This document shows, piece by piece, positions 8,833-19,238 of a stretch of 40,747 bases of DNA (positions are counted from its first letter, which is position 1; every line of letters begins with the position of its first letter). Source of the stretch: Nemertoderma westbladi (taxonomy: Eukaryota > Xenacoelomorpha > Nemertodermatida > Nemertodermatidae). A program made the position numbers and the translations under genes. The notes beneath the pieces were generated by a model. The model worked only from the letters and a program-made list of their open reading frames with translations, made no database searches and was not told the origin of the DNA. The stretch is from positions 1 to 40,747 of the forward strand of contig JAUCBJ010000703.1 of NCBI GenBank assembly GCA_032718475.1, in the 5' to 3' direction.

Positions 8833-11657
8833 ATTTCCGTCCATAATACTCATTCGTTCCTATCATCGGATTTCTGTTCCATATACTCACTTGTTCCTAT
8901 CATCGGATTTCCGTTCCATATACTCACTTGTTCCTATCATCGGATTTCTGTTCCATATACTCATTCGTTCCTATCATCGGATTTCCGTTCCATATACTCA
9001 CTCGTTCCTATCACCGGATTTCCGTTCCATATACTCATTCGTTCCTATCATCGGATTTCCGTTCCATATTCTCATTCGTTCCTATCATCGGATTTCCGTT
9101 CCATATACTCATTCGTTCCTATCATCGGATTTCCGTTCCATATACTCATTCGTTCCTATCATCGGATTTCCGTTCCATATTCTCATTCGTTCCTATCATC
9201 GGATTTCCGTTCCATATACTCATTCGTTCCTATCATCGGATTTCCGTTCCATATACTCACTCGTTCCTATCATCGGATTTCCGTTCCATATACTCATTCG
9301 TTCCTATCATCGGATTTCCGTTCCATATACTCATTCGTTCCTATCATCGGATTTCCGTTCCATATTCTCATTCGTTCCTATCATCGGATTTCCGTTCCAT
9401 ATACTCATTCGTTCCTATCATCGGATTTCCGTTCCATATACTCATTCGTTCCTATCATCGGATTTCCGTTCCATATTCTCATTCGTTCCTATCATCGGAT
9501 TTCCGTTCCATATACTCATTCGTTCCTATCATCGGATTTCCGTTCCATATACTCATTCGTTCCTATCATCGGATTTCCGTTCCATATACTCACTTGTTCC
9601 TATCATCGGATTTCTGTTCCATATACTCATTCGTTCCTATCATCGGATTTCCGTTCCATATACTCATTCGTTCCTATCATCGGATTTCCGTTCCATATAC
9701 TCACTCGTTCGTATCATCGGATTTCTGTTCCATATACTCACTTGTTCCTATCATCGGATTTCCGTTCCATATACTCACTCGTTCCTATCATCGGATTTCC
9801 GTTCCATATACTCACTCGTTCGTATCATCGGATTTCTGTTCCATATACTCACTTGTTCCTATCATCGGATTTCCGTTCCATATACTCACTCGTTCCTATC
9901 ATCGGATTTCCGTTCCATATACTCACTCGTTCGTATCATCGGATTTCTGTTCCATATACTCACTTGTTCCTATCATCGGATTTCCGTTCCATATACTCAC
10001 TCGTTCCTATCATCGGATTTCCGTTCCATATACTCACTCGTTCCGATCATCGTATTTCCGTTCCATATACTCACTCTTTCCTATCATCGGATTTCTGTTC
10101 CATATACTCACTTGTTCCTATCATCGGATTTCCGTTCCATATACTCACTTGTTCCTATCATCGGATTTCTGTTCCATATACTCATTCGTTCCTATCATCG
10201 GATTTCCGTTCCATATACTCATTCGTTCCTATCATCGGATTTCCGTTCCATATTCTCATTCGTTCCTATCATCGGATTTCCGTTCCATATACTCATTCGT
10301 TCCTATCATCGGATTTCCGTTCCATATACTCATTCGTTCCTATCATCGGATTTCCGTTCCATATACTCATTCGTTCCTATCATCGGATTTCCGTTCCATA
10401 TACTCACTCGTTCGTATCATCGGATTTCTGTTCCATATACTCACTTGTTCCTATCATCGGATTTCCGTTCCATATACTCACTCGTTCCTATCATCGGATT
10501 TCCGTTCCATATACTCACTCGTTCGTATCATCGGATTTCTGTTCCATATACTAACTTGTTCCTATCATCGGATTTCCGTTCCATATACTCACTCGTTCCT
10601 ATCATCGGATTTCCGTTCCATATACTCACTCGTTCCGATCATCGTATTTCCGTTCCATATACTCACTCGTTCCTATCATCGGATTTCCGTTCCATATACT
10701 CACTCGTTCCTATCATCGGATTTCCGTTCCATATACTCACTCGTTCCTATAATCGGATTTCCGTTCCATATACTCACTCGTTCCTATCATCGTATTTCCG
10801 TTCCATATACTCACTCGTTCCTATCATCGGATTTCTGTTCCATATACTCACTTGTTCCTATCATCGTATTTCCGTTCCATATACTCACTCGTTCCTATCA
10901 TCGGATTTCCGTTCCATATACTCACTCGTTCCGATCATCGTATTTCCGTTCCATATACTCACTCGTTCCTATCATCGGATTTCCGTTCCATATACTCACT
11001 CGTTCCTATCATCGGATTTCCGTTCCATATACTCACTCGTTCCTATAATCGGATTTCCGTTCCATATACTCACTCGTTCCTATCATCGTATTTCCGTTCC
11101 ATATACTCACTCGTTCCTATCATCGGATTTCTGTTCCATATACTCACTTGTTCCTATCATCGTATTTCCGTTCCATATACTCACTCGTTCCTATCATCGG
11201 ATTTCCGTTCCATATACTCACTCGCTCCTATCATCGGATTTCCGTTCCATATACTCACTCGTTCCTATCATCGGATTTCCGTTCCATATACTCACTCGTT
11301 CCTATCATCGGATTTCCGTTCCATATACTCACTCGTTCCTATCATCGGATTTCCGTTCCATATACTCACTCGTTCCTATCATCGGATTTCCGTTCCATAT
11401 ACTCACTCGTTCCTATCATCGGATTTCCGTTCCATATACTCACTCGTTCCTATCATCGGATTTCCGTTCCATATACTCACTCGTTCCTATAATCGGATTT
11501 CCGTTCCATATACTCACTCGTTCCTATCATCGTATTTCCGTTCCATATACTCACTCGTTCCTATCATCGGATTTCTGTTCCATATACTCACTTGTTCCTA
11601 TCATCGTATTTCCGTTTCATATACTCACTCGTTCCTATCGTCGAATTTCCGTTCCAT
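8833..11657. repeat. 37-bp minisatellite derived from an exon-intron border, 76 units
   Basis: On the plus strand the unit reads GTTCCTATCATCGGATTTCC then GTTCCATATACTCACTC. The first CATTCG/CACTCG core is at 8851 and the last at 11626: exactly 75 periods of 37 bp, so no net indel. On the minus strand each unit is 31 nt matching the 3' end of the spectrin exon (ATATGGAACGG...GGAACGA) followed by GTGAGT, the 5' splice site. By my reading 52 units keep the GT and 24 carry AT (ATGAGT). Long stop-free frames of up to 981 codons on the plus strand are a by-product of the stop-free unit and are not genes. Higher-order periods of 3 units (111 bp, about 9700-10000) and 8 units (296 bp, about 10590-11180) are visible. 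Confidence 0.97.
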
Positions 11658-11813
11658 ATTTTCCCATTCCCCGTCCAACCGAGCGACCAACTTATCGATC
11701 TGTTTCTTTTCCACCGCGCGGTCCGTCCCAGATAAGGTCGGATTCAAAGCTTCCCTTTGCTGTCGGATTCCGTCTAAAGTCGTCTGTAAGTCATCTATTT
11801 GGCCTCGTACAGT
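11629..11813 (-). CDS. Spectrin-repeat gene, upstream internal exon
   Basis: A 185-nt internal exon. The acceptor is TTTCCTTTTCATTGCAG (AG at 11815-11814) and the donor GA|GTGAGTAT starts at 11628. It enters in phase 0, beginning TVRGQIDDLQTTLDGIRQQ (helix B-like), passes through KQIDKLVARLDGEWENMERK (helix C) and ends DDRN plus a split codon. The split codon (GA + A) is completed by the exon at 3981-4131, running straight into that exon's helix A; 61 codons plus 2 nt join to 1 nt plus 50 codons. The heptad pattern and the L..W..M..KF..R signature are typical of spectrin repeats in dystrophin, nesprin and spectraplakin proteins. Its last 31 nt are the source of the adjacent 37-bp array. Against the array consensus the exon differs at only two positions, one of which keeps Phe instead of Ser. 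Confidence 0.88.
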
Positions 11814-12189
11814 CTGCAATGAAAAGGAAACATTAACATTATTGTTCTTTTTGTAATAAAAATGATTCGTTATTGCAGTCCGCTTGCATGTCAACTGTCA
11901 ACATCCAAAATAAAAATAAGGTCTAACAATGCCCCAATCGTCACGTTAAATTGAAGTTAAAATAATAGTAATTCTCGTTGCGCCAATTTTCATGCATGCA
12001 TTGCCGCTTATTTTCCTACAGCAAAAAGCCACGGTAAATAGAATTACCGTGGAATCTCGCGCCAAATAGCCACGGCAATAGTTTTGGCGTCGAAAGTCAC
12101 GGCAAATACAACCCCCATATGAATAACAGTAAACTTTTGTTCTTTCGAGCCACATTGGAATTTGCATACATTTATACGGGGTGACGCGA

Positions 12190-12560
12190 TCTGGATACTG
12201 ACGAAATCACTTGAACAACGAATTGATACAAGTCTACTAAGGGCGGCACTAAGCATCAGAGGTGGATAAAACATAAGGTAAACGCCGAGCTCTATGGTAC
12301 AATACCTCCTGTATCAACCACGCTCCATGAACGCAGATTAAGATTCAGTGAGGACTGCTGGCGAAGTAAAGACGAGGTCATTCCACATCTACTTTTCTGG
12401 CAACTAAGAACCAACACAAGGAACGCGTCCAAATTGAAATGGATACTGGACTTGGGAGAAACAATATTGCGACAACTATGGAGAATCCGGAAGCCTGGAA
12501 GGATCTAATTTCCACTGTCCGAGCTCGGCCTAGTAGGCTTAGTAGTAGTAATTGTGTTTG
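12190..12560 (+). mobile_element. Decayed LINE 3' fragment
   Basis: Interrupted frames give WILTKSLEQRIDTSLLRAAL and later LHERRLRFSEDCWRSKDE, the well-known region after the reverse transcriptase domain of invertebrate non-LTR retrotransposons. In-frame stops and a missing link show it is dead. It ends with TTAGTAGTAGTAA, like the TAG-rich tails of the other LINE copies here. It belongs to a different subfamily from the copies at 13-15 kb. Confidence 0.75.
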
Positions 12561-13074
12561 TGTAATGAATATGATACATGTACTGTACTCTGTAATGAAC
12601 ATGACCGCGTTGATGGTTGGCTAAATGGGCTTGTAGTAACACATAAAATCATCTACCATTCATTGTCTGTATTGTAGGTGTAGTTATTTGGATGGACACA
12701 AGGAATTTAATTGGCTACTTAACAACCGGCGATGAATAGCGAACATTTGACCTGCGTTCGACTCGGCTGCATACGGAAGGCCCCCAGGGGATAGCGGCTA
12801 AATCGAATCCCATTATCCTAATTAATTCCGGCCTCTGTTCTGTTCAATTATTGCTAATCTCCCGCTTACAGTTCGGCTAGTGTGGAATGGCAATAAATCA
12901 AACGCACCAAATGAGTTAACAAGTTAGGACAGCGTTGGTTATATCTATTTATTGAATAATACGAAAAAATTTACATACATATCACCAATATATCATAAAT
13001 AATTACTGGATAGACATAACGATTCATTTTTATTGTTTAAATATTATAAGTTTCCGATGTATTATGTGTGACTT
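12561..13074. other. AT-rich spacer, nothing recognised
   Basis: No gene, RNA or recognisable element seen in this stretch. Confidence 0.5.
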
Positions 13075-13718
13075 CCAAATCCTGGAAAGCCCATTCAATG
13101 CTGCCCAGCCCATGCCCTTCCCTTACGTATACGACGGTACTCGCCTTACTTAATCCAGGCAAAATAAGTCATCCACATGCTCGAGCACACCATCTTTAGA
13201 GCTAATGCTTACTACACGATCAGAGATTTACTGAGGATTATCGAACTTAACTGTTAAAATATTGGTCTTCTTCGAGTTAACAAATAGAGACCAAAACTAG
13301 AAGCAACCTGTTCTAATGAGCTGAGGAGCGGTTGGGCTCCCTCTAGTGATTCTGAGAGTACTCCTAAGTCATCAGCAAAGTCTAGATCAGTTAGGTACTT
13401 GGCTGGAATTCGTCGACTTCTGGTGCCAGTAGGGGGTGTGACCATCACCTCATCTTCATTATGCATAGAACATAGTTAACAACAATTATTAAGAATGGTA
13501 CATTGTTACAAGTGTGTCACCCTGGAGGACTCCCATAAAACTATAAAAACGAATGGATCTCTGTTATCATCAATGGTAGACACAAATTCCGTCGAATCAT
13601 CGTATAGTAAAATGATTGCTACAATAATTAACTGATAGACTGCATTGAAGGCCTCACATAAGTCAACAAAGATAACAGTCCGATGTCTTTTTATTGGGCA
13701 CAGCTTTTTCAAAGTAGG
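13075..13718 (-). mobile_element. Decayed LINE reverse transcriptase fragment
   Basis: The minus strand shows a reverse transcriptase motif A-like segment, HRTVIFVDLCEAFNAV (about 13690-13640), then, after a gap, the catalytic box region KYLTDLDFADDLGVLSES (about 13410-13350), in different frames with stops between. Both match the plus-strand copy at 14228-15403, with which it forms a widely spaced inverted pair. Similarity continues to about 13075 through matches to the region after FADD. Confidence 0.85.
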
Positions 13719-13797
13719 CAATGACGTCCAGGTGGGATCGAACTGGTGACCTCAGGGTTGGAAGTCTGACGCTCTAATCATTCAGCTAGCGGCTCAG
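13719..13797 (-). mobile_element. tRNA-derived SINE head
   Basis: The minus strand reads GAGCCGCTAGCTGAATGATT then AGAGCGTCAGACTTCCAACC, with an A box (TAGCTGAATGATTAGAGC) and a B box (AGTTCGATCCC). A matching B-box half recurs at 19861-19937. The anticodon arm is imperfect, so it is a SINE remnant rather than a working tRNA. It abuts the LINE fragment directly. Confidence 0.6.
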
Positions 13798-14227
13798 GTA
13801 AAAGATAGACCTGGAAATACTATCTGATACCTTATGTTAGCAATTTACCTCCTCATGGTCTCCCATCTGTCAATACCATCATAATATGCTGCCACTGTGC
13901 TCAACCCTACAGTACTTGGCCGTCTTGATGTCTTGATTGGCATTCAGATGTCTGTCTTACATTTTTGTCATTCACTCTTCAATTATGCAATGGACAGACA
14001 CAAGTTCGGCAATGCCGATCAATTTCTTTGAGGCCTTGGCCAGTAGACGCACTAAGAGTAGCGGATGTCCCGTTTAGTGGCCAGTTATATATACTAACTA
14101 TAATGTTACTGTCAACATTGTATTATTGTGCATTTTCAAATGTCAATTTATTTGATTAAACCAATGATATATGACATATTAATATTAAATTAAATACATT
14201 CCGATTCCGGACAGACTGATAATACCG
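13798..14227. other. Spacer between LINE copies, nothing recognised
   Basis: About 430 bp lying between the two oppositely oriented LINE fragments. No gene or named element seen; it could be unrecognised repeat. Confidence 0.4.
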
Positions 14228-15403
14228 GTTTTACGATGGTTCGACAACATTTGTGTCTACTGTTGACGGTGACACAGAACCATTTGAAGTGTTATGGGGC
14301 GTCCTCCAGGGAGACACACTTGCACCATTCTTGTTCATAATTGTTGTTGACTATGTTCTACGCATGTCCTTAGATCATCATAATGATGATGGGGTGATGA
14401 TAACTCCACCTACTGGCTCCAGAAGTCGAGGAAATCCTGCCAAGTACCTAACTGATCTAGACTTTGCTGATGACTTAGGAGTACTCTCAGAATCACTAGA
14501 GGGAGCCCAACGGCTCCTCAGCTCATTAGAACATGCTACTTCTAGTGTTGGTCTTTTTATTAACTCCAGAAAGACCAAAATTTTGACAGTTAACTTTGAT
14601 AGTCCTCAGCAAGTCTCTGATCGGATGAGCATAAGCTCAAAGGATGGTATGCTTGAGCATGTGGACGACTTCTGTTACCTCCTGGGATCATGGATCCGGA
14701 AGTCAGGTGAGGACCTTCGAATACGTAAGGGAAAGGCATGGGCAGCCTTGAATAGGCTTTCCAGGATTTGGAAGTCACCGAGAATTAATCGGAAACTTAA
14801 GGTCCGATTATTTAGAGCAGCAGTAGTTCCAGTACTTCTGTATGGGAGTCCATGCTGGGCTCTAACTGCTGAGGACACCAAATCTCTGGATGGCACATTC
14901 ACAAGAATGCTACGCCGGGTTCATTGTGTCAAGTACAATGCACACATCTCCAACCAGACACTATATAACATTGGAGGTGTCTCATTGGTTCCCCCAAGCT
15001 TGACACTAGAACAAAATCGCCTCCGCTGTGCAGGACATTGCTTTCGCCGTGAGGACCAGACAGTGCATAATCTTAATAATAATGAATTGTTGCGGGGTGA
15101 GTGACGGTTAATTAAATATATAATGTGGATAGGACAATATGATAATGCTCTCCATAGCGAAAAATATCAACCGACCCTGTTGGGGCATAATCTTGTACTT
15201 TGGCAGCCTCATGGAGTGAATACGCATGGTGGACAGCCCATGACTTTCTTGAGACGCATCTTAAAGGACACTGGCCTTGAAGATGCGGATGATCTAGCAA
15301 ATGTCATGGGTGATAGGGAGTTGTGGTGGTGCAATTTTGTCGATAAGCCGGCACAGCATTCTTAAAAATGCAGCTGCAATGCCGCATGCCGATCCTAGTA
15401 GTA
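14228..15403 (+). mobile_element. LINE reverse transcriptase fragment, 5' truncated, interrupted by an insertion
   Basis: A 283-codon frame (14253-15104) covers the second half of a non-LTR reverse transcriptase: the GVLQGDTLAPFLF motif, then the catalytic FADD box (TDLDFADDLGVLSES, about residue 70), then the thumb-like WRIWKS-type region, CWALT and LRCAGHCFRRED. It lacks the 5' half (endonuclease and early fingers). The C-terminal tail resumes at 15195 (VLWQPHG...DKPAQHS) after a 110-bp insertion at 15075-15184. The element ends with ATGCCGATCCTAGTAGTAG, a TAG microsatellite tail. This is the best preserved LINE copy here but cannot be autonomous. Confidence 0.9.
15075..15184. mobile_element. 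110-bp insertion with 10-bp target duplication inside the LINE
   Basis: Flanked by perfect direct repeats GCATAATCTT at 15065-15074 and 15185-15194. The LINE copy at 6373-6624 has the same coding region uninterrupted, so it serves as an empty site and proves insertion. The insert is AT-rich with only weak terminal similarity (GGGGTGAGTGACGGTTAAT against the complement of ATATCAACCGACCCTGTTGG); its class is unknown, perhaps a very short MITE or SINE piece. Confidence 0.8.
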
Positions 15404-16257
15404 GTAGTAGTAGATATTACCGGTACCGACCGGATCGAACATTTCATCTTGAATCTATTATTTGAAAAAAAACGACTGCATTTAATTCTTAACGTAACCG
15501 TTAGGAAAACTGCGTTCCGTTATTTTCCCTATGTGGTTGTATGTGTACAGAGTAAAGCCCTGTTCTCATCTACTTAACTTACCCCAATAAATCCGCGAAA
15601 TAAATCCATCACATAAAAAATGTCATGAAATAATAATTTACAAAATCAATTATATTTTACGATAACGATAATATTATGTATAAACGATAACCTTGAGATA
15701 CACACTAGTAAGGGAAAATTGAATGGATTCAATGAATTATTAAAGGCAATCAATCAAATGCAAATACCCAATAGAGTGATTAAAAACATATTCTGTAAAC
15801 AAAAACACTTTTATTCATATCAATTTAAATGTATAATATTTGTTTTAACATAGGGCCTACTTTATATTGTAGACCCTATATTATTTTAAATATACTTGCG
15901 ATTATAAAATCTAAAAAATTTTTTTTTTATTTACTAGAGATACAAGCTGCAACGTCTTTCATAATCAAACTGATCATTAATAAAAATTAATTAATTGTTA
16001 TTACAATTGCTATAAAAAAAACTGAATAGTTATTTATTAAATTAAGTTCATCATCACCTACTTGGAAAATTAGACGATTTAAAGTTTGGTAAAAAAAAAA
16101 CATTATAAAAATAATAAAATTTAAGGTACCGACCGGAAATCAATAAATAAAATAAGAAGGAGAAAAAATATTTATTTTTAAACTGTTAATTTTTCGCCCG
16201 AATAAGCCAAAAATTCCATATCTTTGGAAAATAAGAAAATCACTTACTAAAATGATA
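15404..16257. other. AT-rich spacer
   Basis: No gene seen. Poly-A and poly-T runs and simple AT-rich sequence only. Confidence 0.5.
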
Positions 16258-16650
16258 CTGAAGTCAATCTAGCGATAAAAGGTAACCCAAAACTAATTCG
16301 CAATTCCTCCGAACCAAATTAAAAATTTGATGCGACTTTTAGTTAGTTACCGAGATATAACAATTTACGTGTGACAGGCCAGTGTAAATTTTATTAATTC
16401 CCTCATTGAATTGTAGCTTATTGTGAAATTATTCTGGAACATCACCAATTTGCTACTTACTCTTCCCTACTGTTTGTTCCTTTTGTTTGACTTGTGATAC
16501 GCAAATTTATGTAGAATTTCAATGAATATGTTTCCCAAAATAATTTTTTGAGACTTTTCTCGTCAATAACAAGGTAATATAAAATATGCCAAAAATGTGG
16601 TTCGGATTGATTGCGAATTACTTTTGGGTTTTATGCTAGATTGACTCGAC
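16258..16650. mobile_element. MITE with long terminal inverted repeats and TA flanks
   Basis: The left end (AGTCAATCTAGCGATAAAAG..., 16258 to about 16320) and the reverse complement of the right end (AGTCAATCTAGCATAAAACC..., about 16590-16650) match over about 60 bp with small indels, both including TAATTCGCAAT and TCCGAACCA. TA dinucleotides flank both ends (16256-16257, 16651-16652). No coding capacity. The size (393 bp) and TA flanks fit a non-autonomous Tc1/mariner-type element. The outermost 5 bases of the two ends differ, so the exact ends are uncertain. Confidence 0.75.
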
Positions 16651-17693
16651 TATAATATATAAGGCCTGCTCGCTCACCCCAGTAAGCTAACGTAATTATT
16701 AGATTAAAGAGATAAATGAATCAATGTAAGGATCCACAAAAAGCCCTTCTAATCTCATGAGGGAGTATAAACCCACATATATTAGACGCTAAGGAATTTA
16801 CATTTAAAAAAGATTCACATTTAATTAACTCTTCAGACGTAATCGATTAAAGAAAAAACCGAAATGGTTTCTACAGTTATGTGAAGTTATAGAAAATCGG
16901 ACTCGAGAAGTGGCCGCGGTGACGATTTATATGTAAAAAAAGTCACCACGATGGCGGCATTACACACTATTGGTTTATTGCAAAAGGATACAGGTAGGGG
17001 GTAGGTAGTGAACAGCCCTCGTAACACGCCAAAGTCCAGGATACCAGCTCACTTCCGTGAATACTAGAGTAGCCTTCCATCTTAATAAAGCCTGCAAGGA
17101 TTACCTACCTGGGGGGTTACGTGCCTGGAAGGAGGGGTTACCTACTTACCGCAGGGGAGGGAGGGAGGGAGGGAGGGAGGGAGGGGGGGGGGGGGGGGGT
17201 ACCCAAGTACATACAAATACCGTCTAAGGAACCAAACTTAGAACACAACCCACTCTGAATTCTCCACGGTGAATTAACGATGATGTCACGCTATCAGATG
17301 CGCGACATCTACTGATAACGGAGACATGCAGAAGAAACAGCTATTCTAATAAACTTACTTCATACACCAGAGCCTACTTCTGGCTATCGCTTATAGCTAT
17401 TGACTTATCCCTTTGGTTTAAAACAAAGGCGACAAAAGTTTTGATAAGATAATTTTGAGAGTGAATACACTGCGGGTCATTTCCAAAACGCGGATTTAAT
17501 AATTGACACACCAATCCAGGATTATATTGGAAAAGCAAGGCAACAAATTCTACAATAGTTCATTGTGTTGTTATTGTTATTGTACTACCTTAAACAATTT
17601 TGGTGTATGCCCTTTTTCTTCATTTAGTGGAATATCGCTGCCTCTGAAATATTTACTACTACATAATATTAATTTTGTAATAAAATCAGATTA
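16651..17693. other. Spacer with (GGGA)n and poly-G tract
   Basis: No gene seen. (GGGA)n at about 17154-17182 runs into 17 consecutive G (17183-17199). TTACCTAC and GGTAGGTAG motifs recur around 16990-17150. Confidence 0.7.
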
Positions 17694-17701
17694 ATGTTAC
17701 C

Positions 17702-18772
17702 GTACGGGGTACGGAGAAGGGGTACGGAGAAGGGGTACGGAGAAGGGGTACGGAGAAGGGGTACGGAGAAGGGGTACGGAGAAGGGGTACGGAGAAGGGG
17801 TACGGAGAAGGGGTACGGAGAAGGGGTACGGAGAAGGGGTACGGAGAAGGAGTACGGAGAAGGGGTACGGAGAAGGGGTACGGAGAAGGGGTACGGAGAA
17901 GGGGTACGGAGAAGGGGTACGGAGAAGGGGTACGGAGAAGGAGTACGGAGAAGGGGTACGGAGAAGGGGTACGGAGAAGGGGTACGGAGAAGGGGTACGG
18001 AGAAGGGGTACGGAGAAGGAGTACGGAGAAGGGGTACGGAGAAGGGGTACGGAGAAGGAGTACGGAGAAGGGGTACGGAGAAGGGGTACGGAGAAGGGGT
18101 ACGGAGAAGGGGTACGGAGAAGGAGTACGGAGAAGGGGTACGGAGAAGGGGTACGGAGAAGGGGTACGGAGAAGGGGTACGGAGAAGGGGTACGGAGAAG
18201 GAGTACGGAGAAGGGGTACGGAGAAGGGGTACGGAGAAGGGGTACGGAGAAGGAGTACGGAGAAGGGGTACGGAGAAGGAGTACGGAGAAGGGGTACGGA
18301 GAAGGGGTACGGAGAAGGAGTACGGAGAAGGGGTACGGAGAAGGGGTACGGAGAAGGAGTACGGAGAAGGGGTACGGAGAAGGGGTACGGAGAAGGGGTA
18401 CGGAGAAGGGGTACGGAGAAGGAGTACGGAGAAGGGGTACGGAGAAGGAGTACGGAGAAGGGGTACGGAGAAGGGGTACGGAGAAGGAGTACGGAGAAGG
18501 GGTACGGAGAAGGGGTACGGAGAAGGAGTACGGAGAAGGGGTACGGAGAAGGGGTACGGAGAAGGAGTACGGAGAAGGGGTACGGAGAAGGGGTACGGAG
18601 AAGGAGTACGGAGAAGGGGTACGGAGAAGGGGTACGGAGAAGGAGTACGGAGAAGGGGTACGGAGAAGGGGTACGGAGAAGGAGTACGGAGAAGGGGTAC
18701 GGAGAAGGGGTACGGAGAAGGGGTACGGAGAAGGAGTACGGAGAAGGGGTACGGAGAAGGGGTACGGAGAAG
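17702..18772. repeat. 13-bp G-rich minisatellite, about 82 copies
   Basis: Unit TACGGAGAAGGGG, with a GGAG variant. The 13-bp length cycles all three frames, so a false 375-codon frame (GVRRRGTEKGYGE repeats) stays open. In the right half (about 18300-18720) the GGAG variant falls mainly every third unit, giving a 39-bp higher-order period. Strongly purine-biased plus strand. Confidence 0.96.
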
Positions 18773-19238
18773 ATTTGTTATATTAATGCTTAGTAACTAT
18801 TGTAGTAGCAGTAGGGTCTGAATGCCCCATGCGCAATTTGTGAGGATGTATTAATTTAAATTTCCGAATTATATATTTCCAAATACCAATCACGGCATGG
18901 TTTATGGTTAGTAAGAAAGTCTTAAACGGATTTACAGTACACATCAATTAATTATATTATGAAAATTATGTTCTACCTATGAAGTTATATAATGTCCATT
19001 AAAAAAAAATGATAATCATCAATGAACGCACTTCTCTTAAACAATAACAATTTACAACAAATTATAATGTTAATTATTATTGTATATTAATTAAGAGAAG
19101 TGGAAAGTAAGTTCTCTATGGTATTAAATACGAAATTGGTACCACAGTAATAGCAAATATTTATTCGAATGTTAATATAATATTATAAACGCTGGAATGC
19201 CTTGAAACGCATATAAATTGATTTACATTAAATTAAAT
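18773..19238. other. AT-rich spacer with a long hairpin
   Basis: No gene seen. A perfect 12-bp inverted repeat CACTTCTCTTAA / TTAAGAGAAGTG (19029-19040 and 19091-19102), with further partial pairing inside, forms a 74-bp palindromic structure that could be a MITE remnant. Confidence 0.6.

Larger units (their letters stand above)
4132..11628 (-). other. Intron of the spectrin-repeat gene (7.5 kb)
   Basis: Bounded on the minus strand by a GTGAGT donor (from 11628) and a ...TTCCAG acceptor (to 4132), with matching phase on both sides. It contains the 37-bp array at its 5' end, a SINE, a 5'-truncated LINE and a 54-bp array near its 3' end. I saw no further exon of the same gene inside it. Confidence 0.8.

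Noticed and set aside
8891-11856. 981-, 706-, 334- and 270-codon plus-strand frames with HSFLSSDFRSIYS-type repeats
   Set aside because: Artefacts of a stop-free 37-bp unit read in three frames; the real gene is antisense to them and ends at the array.
17694-18821. 375-codon Arg/Gly/Glu-rich plus-strand frame
   Set aside because: Translation of the 13-bp minisatellite; all frames give the same shifted peptide.
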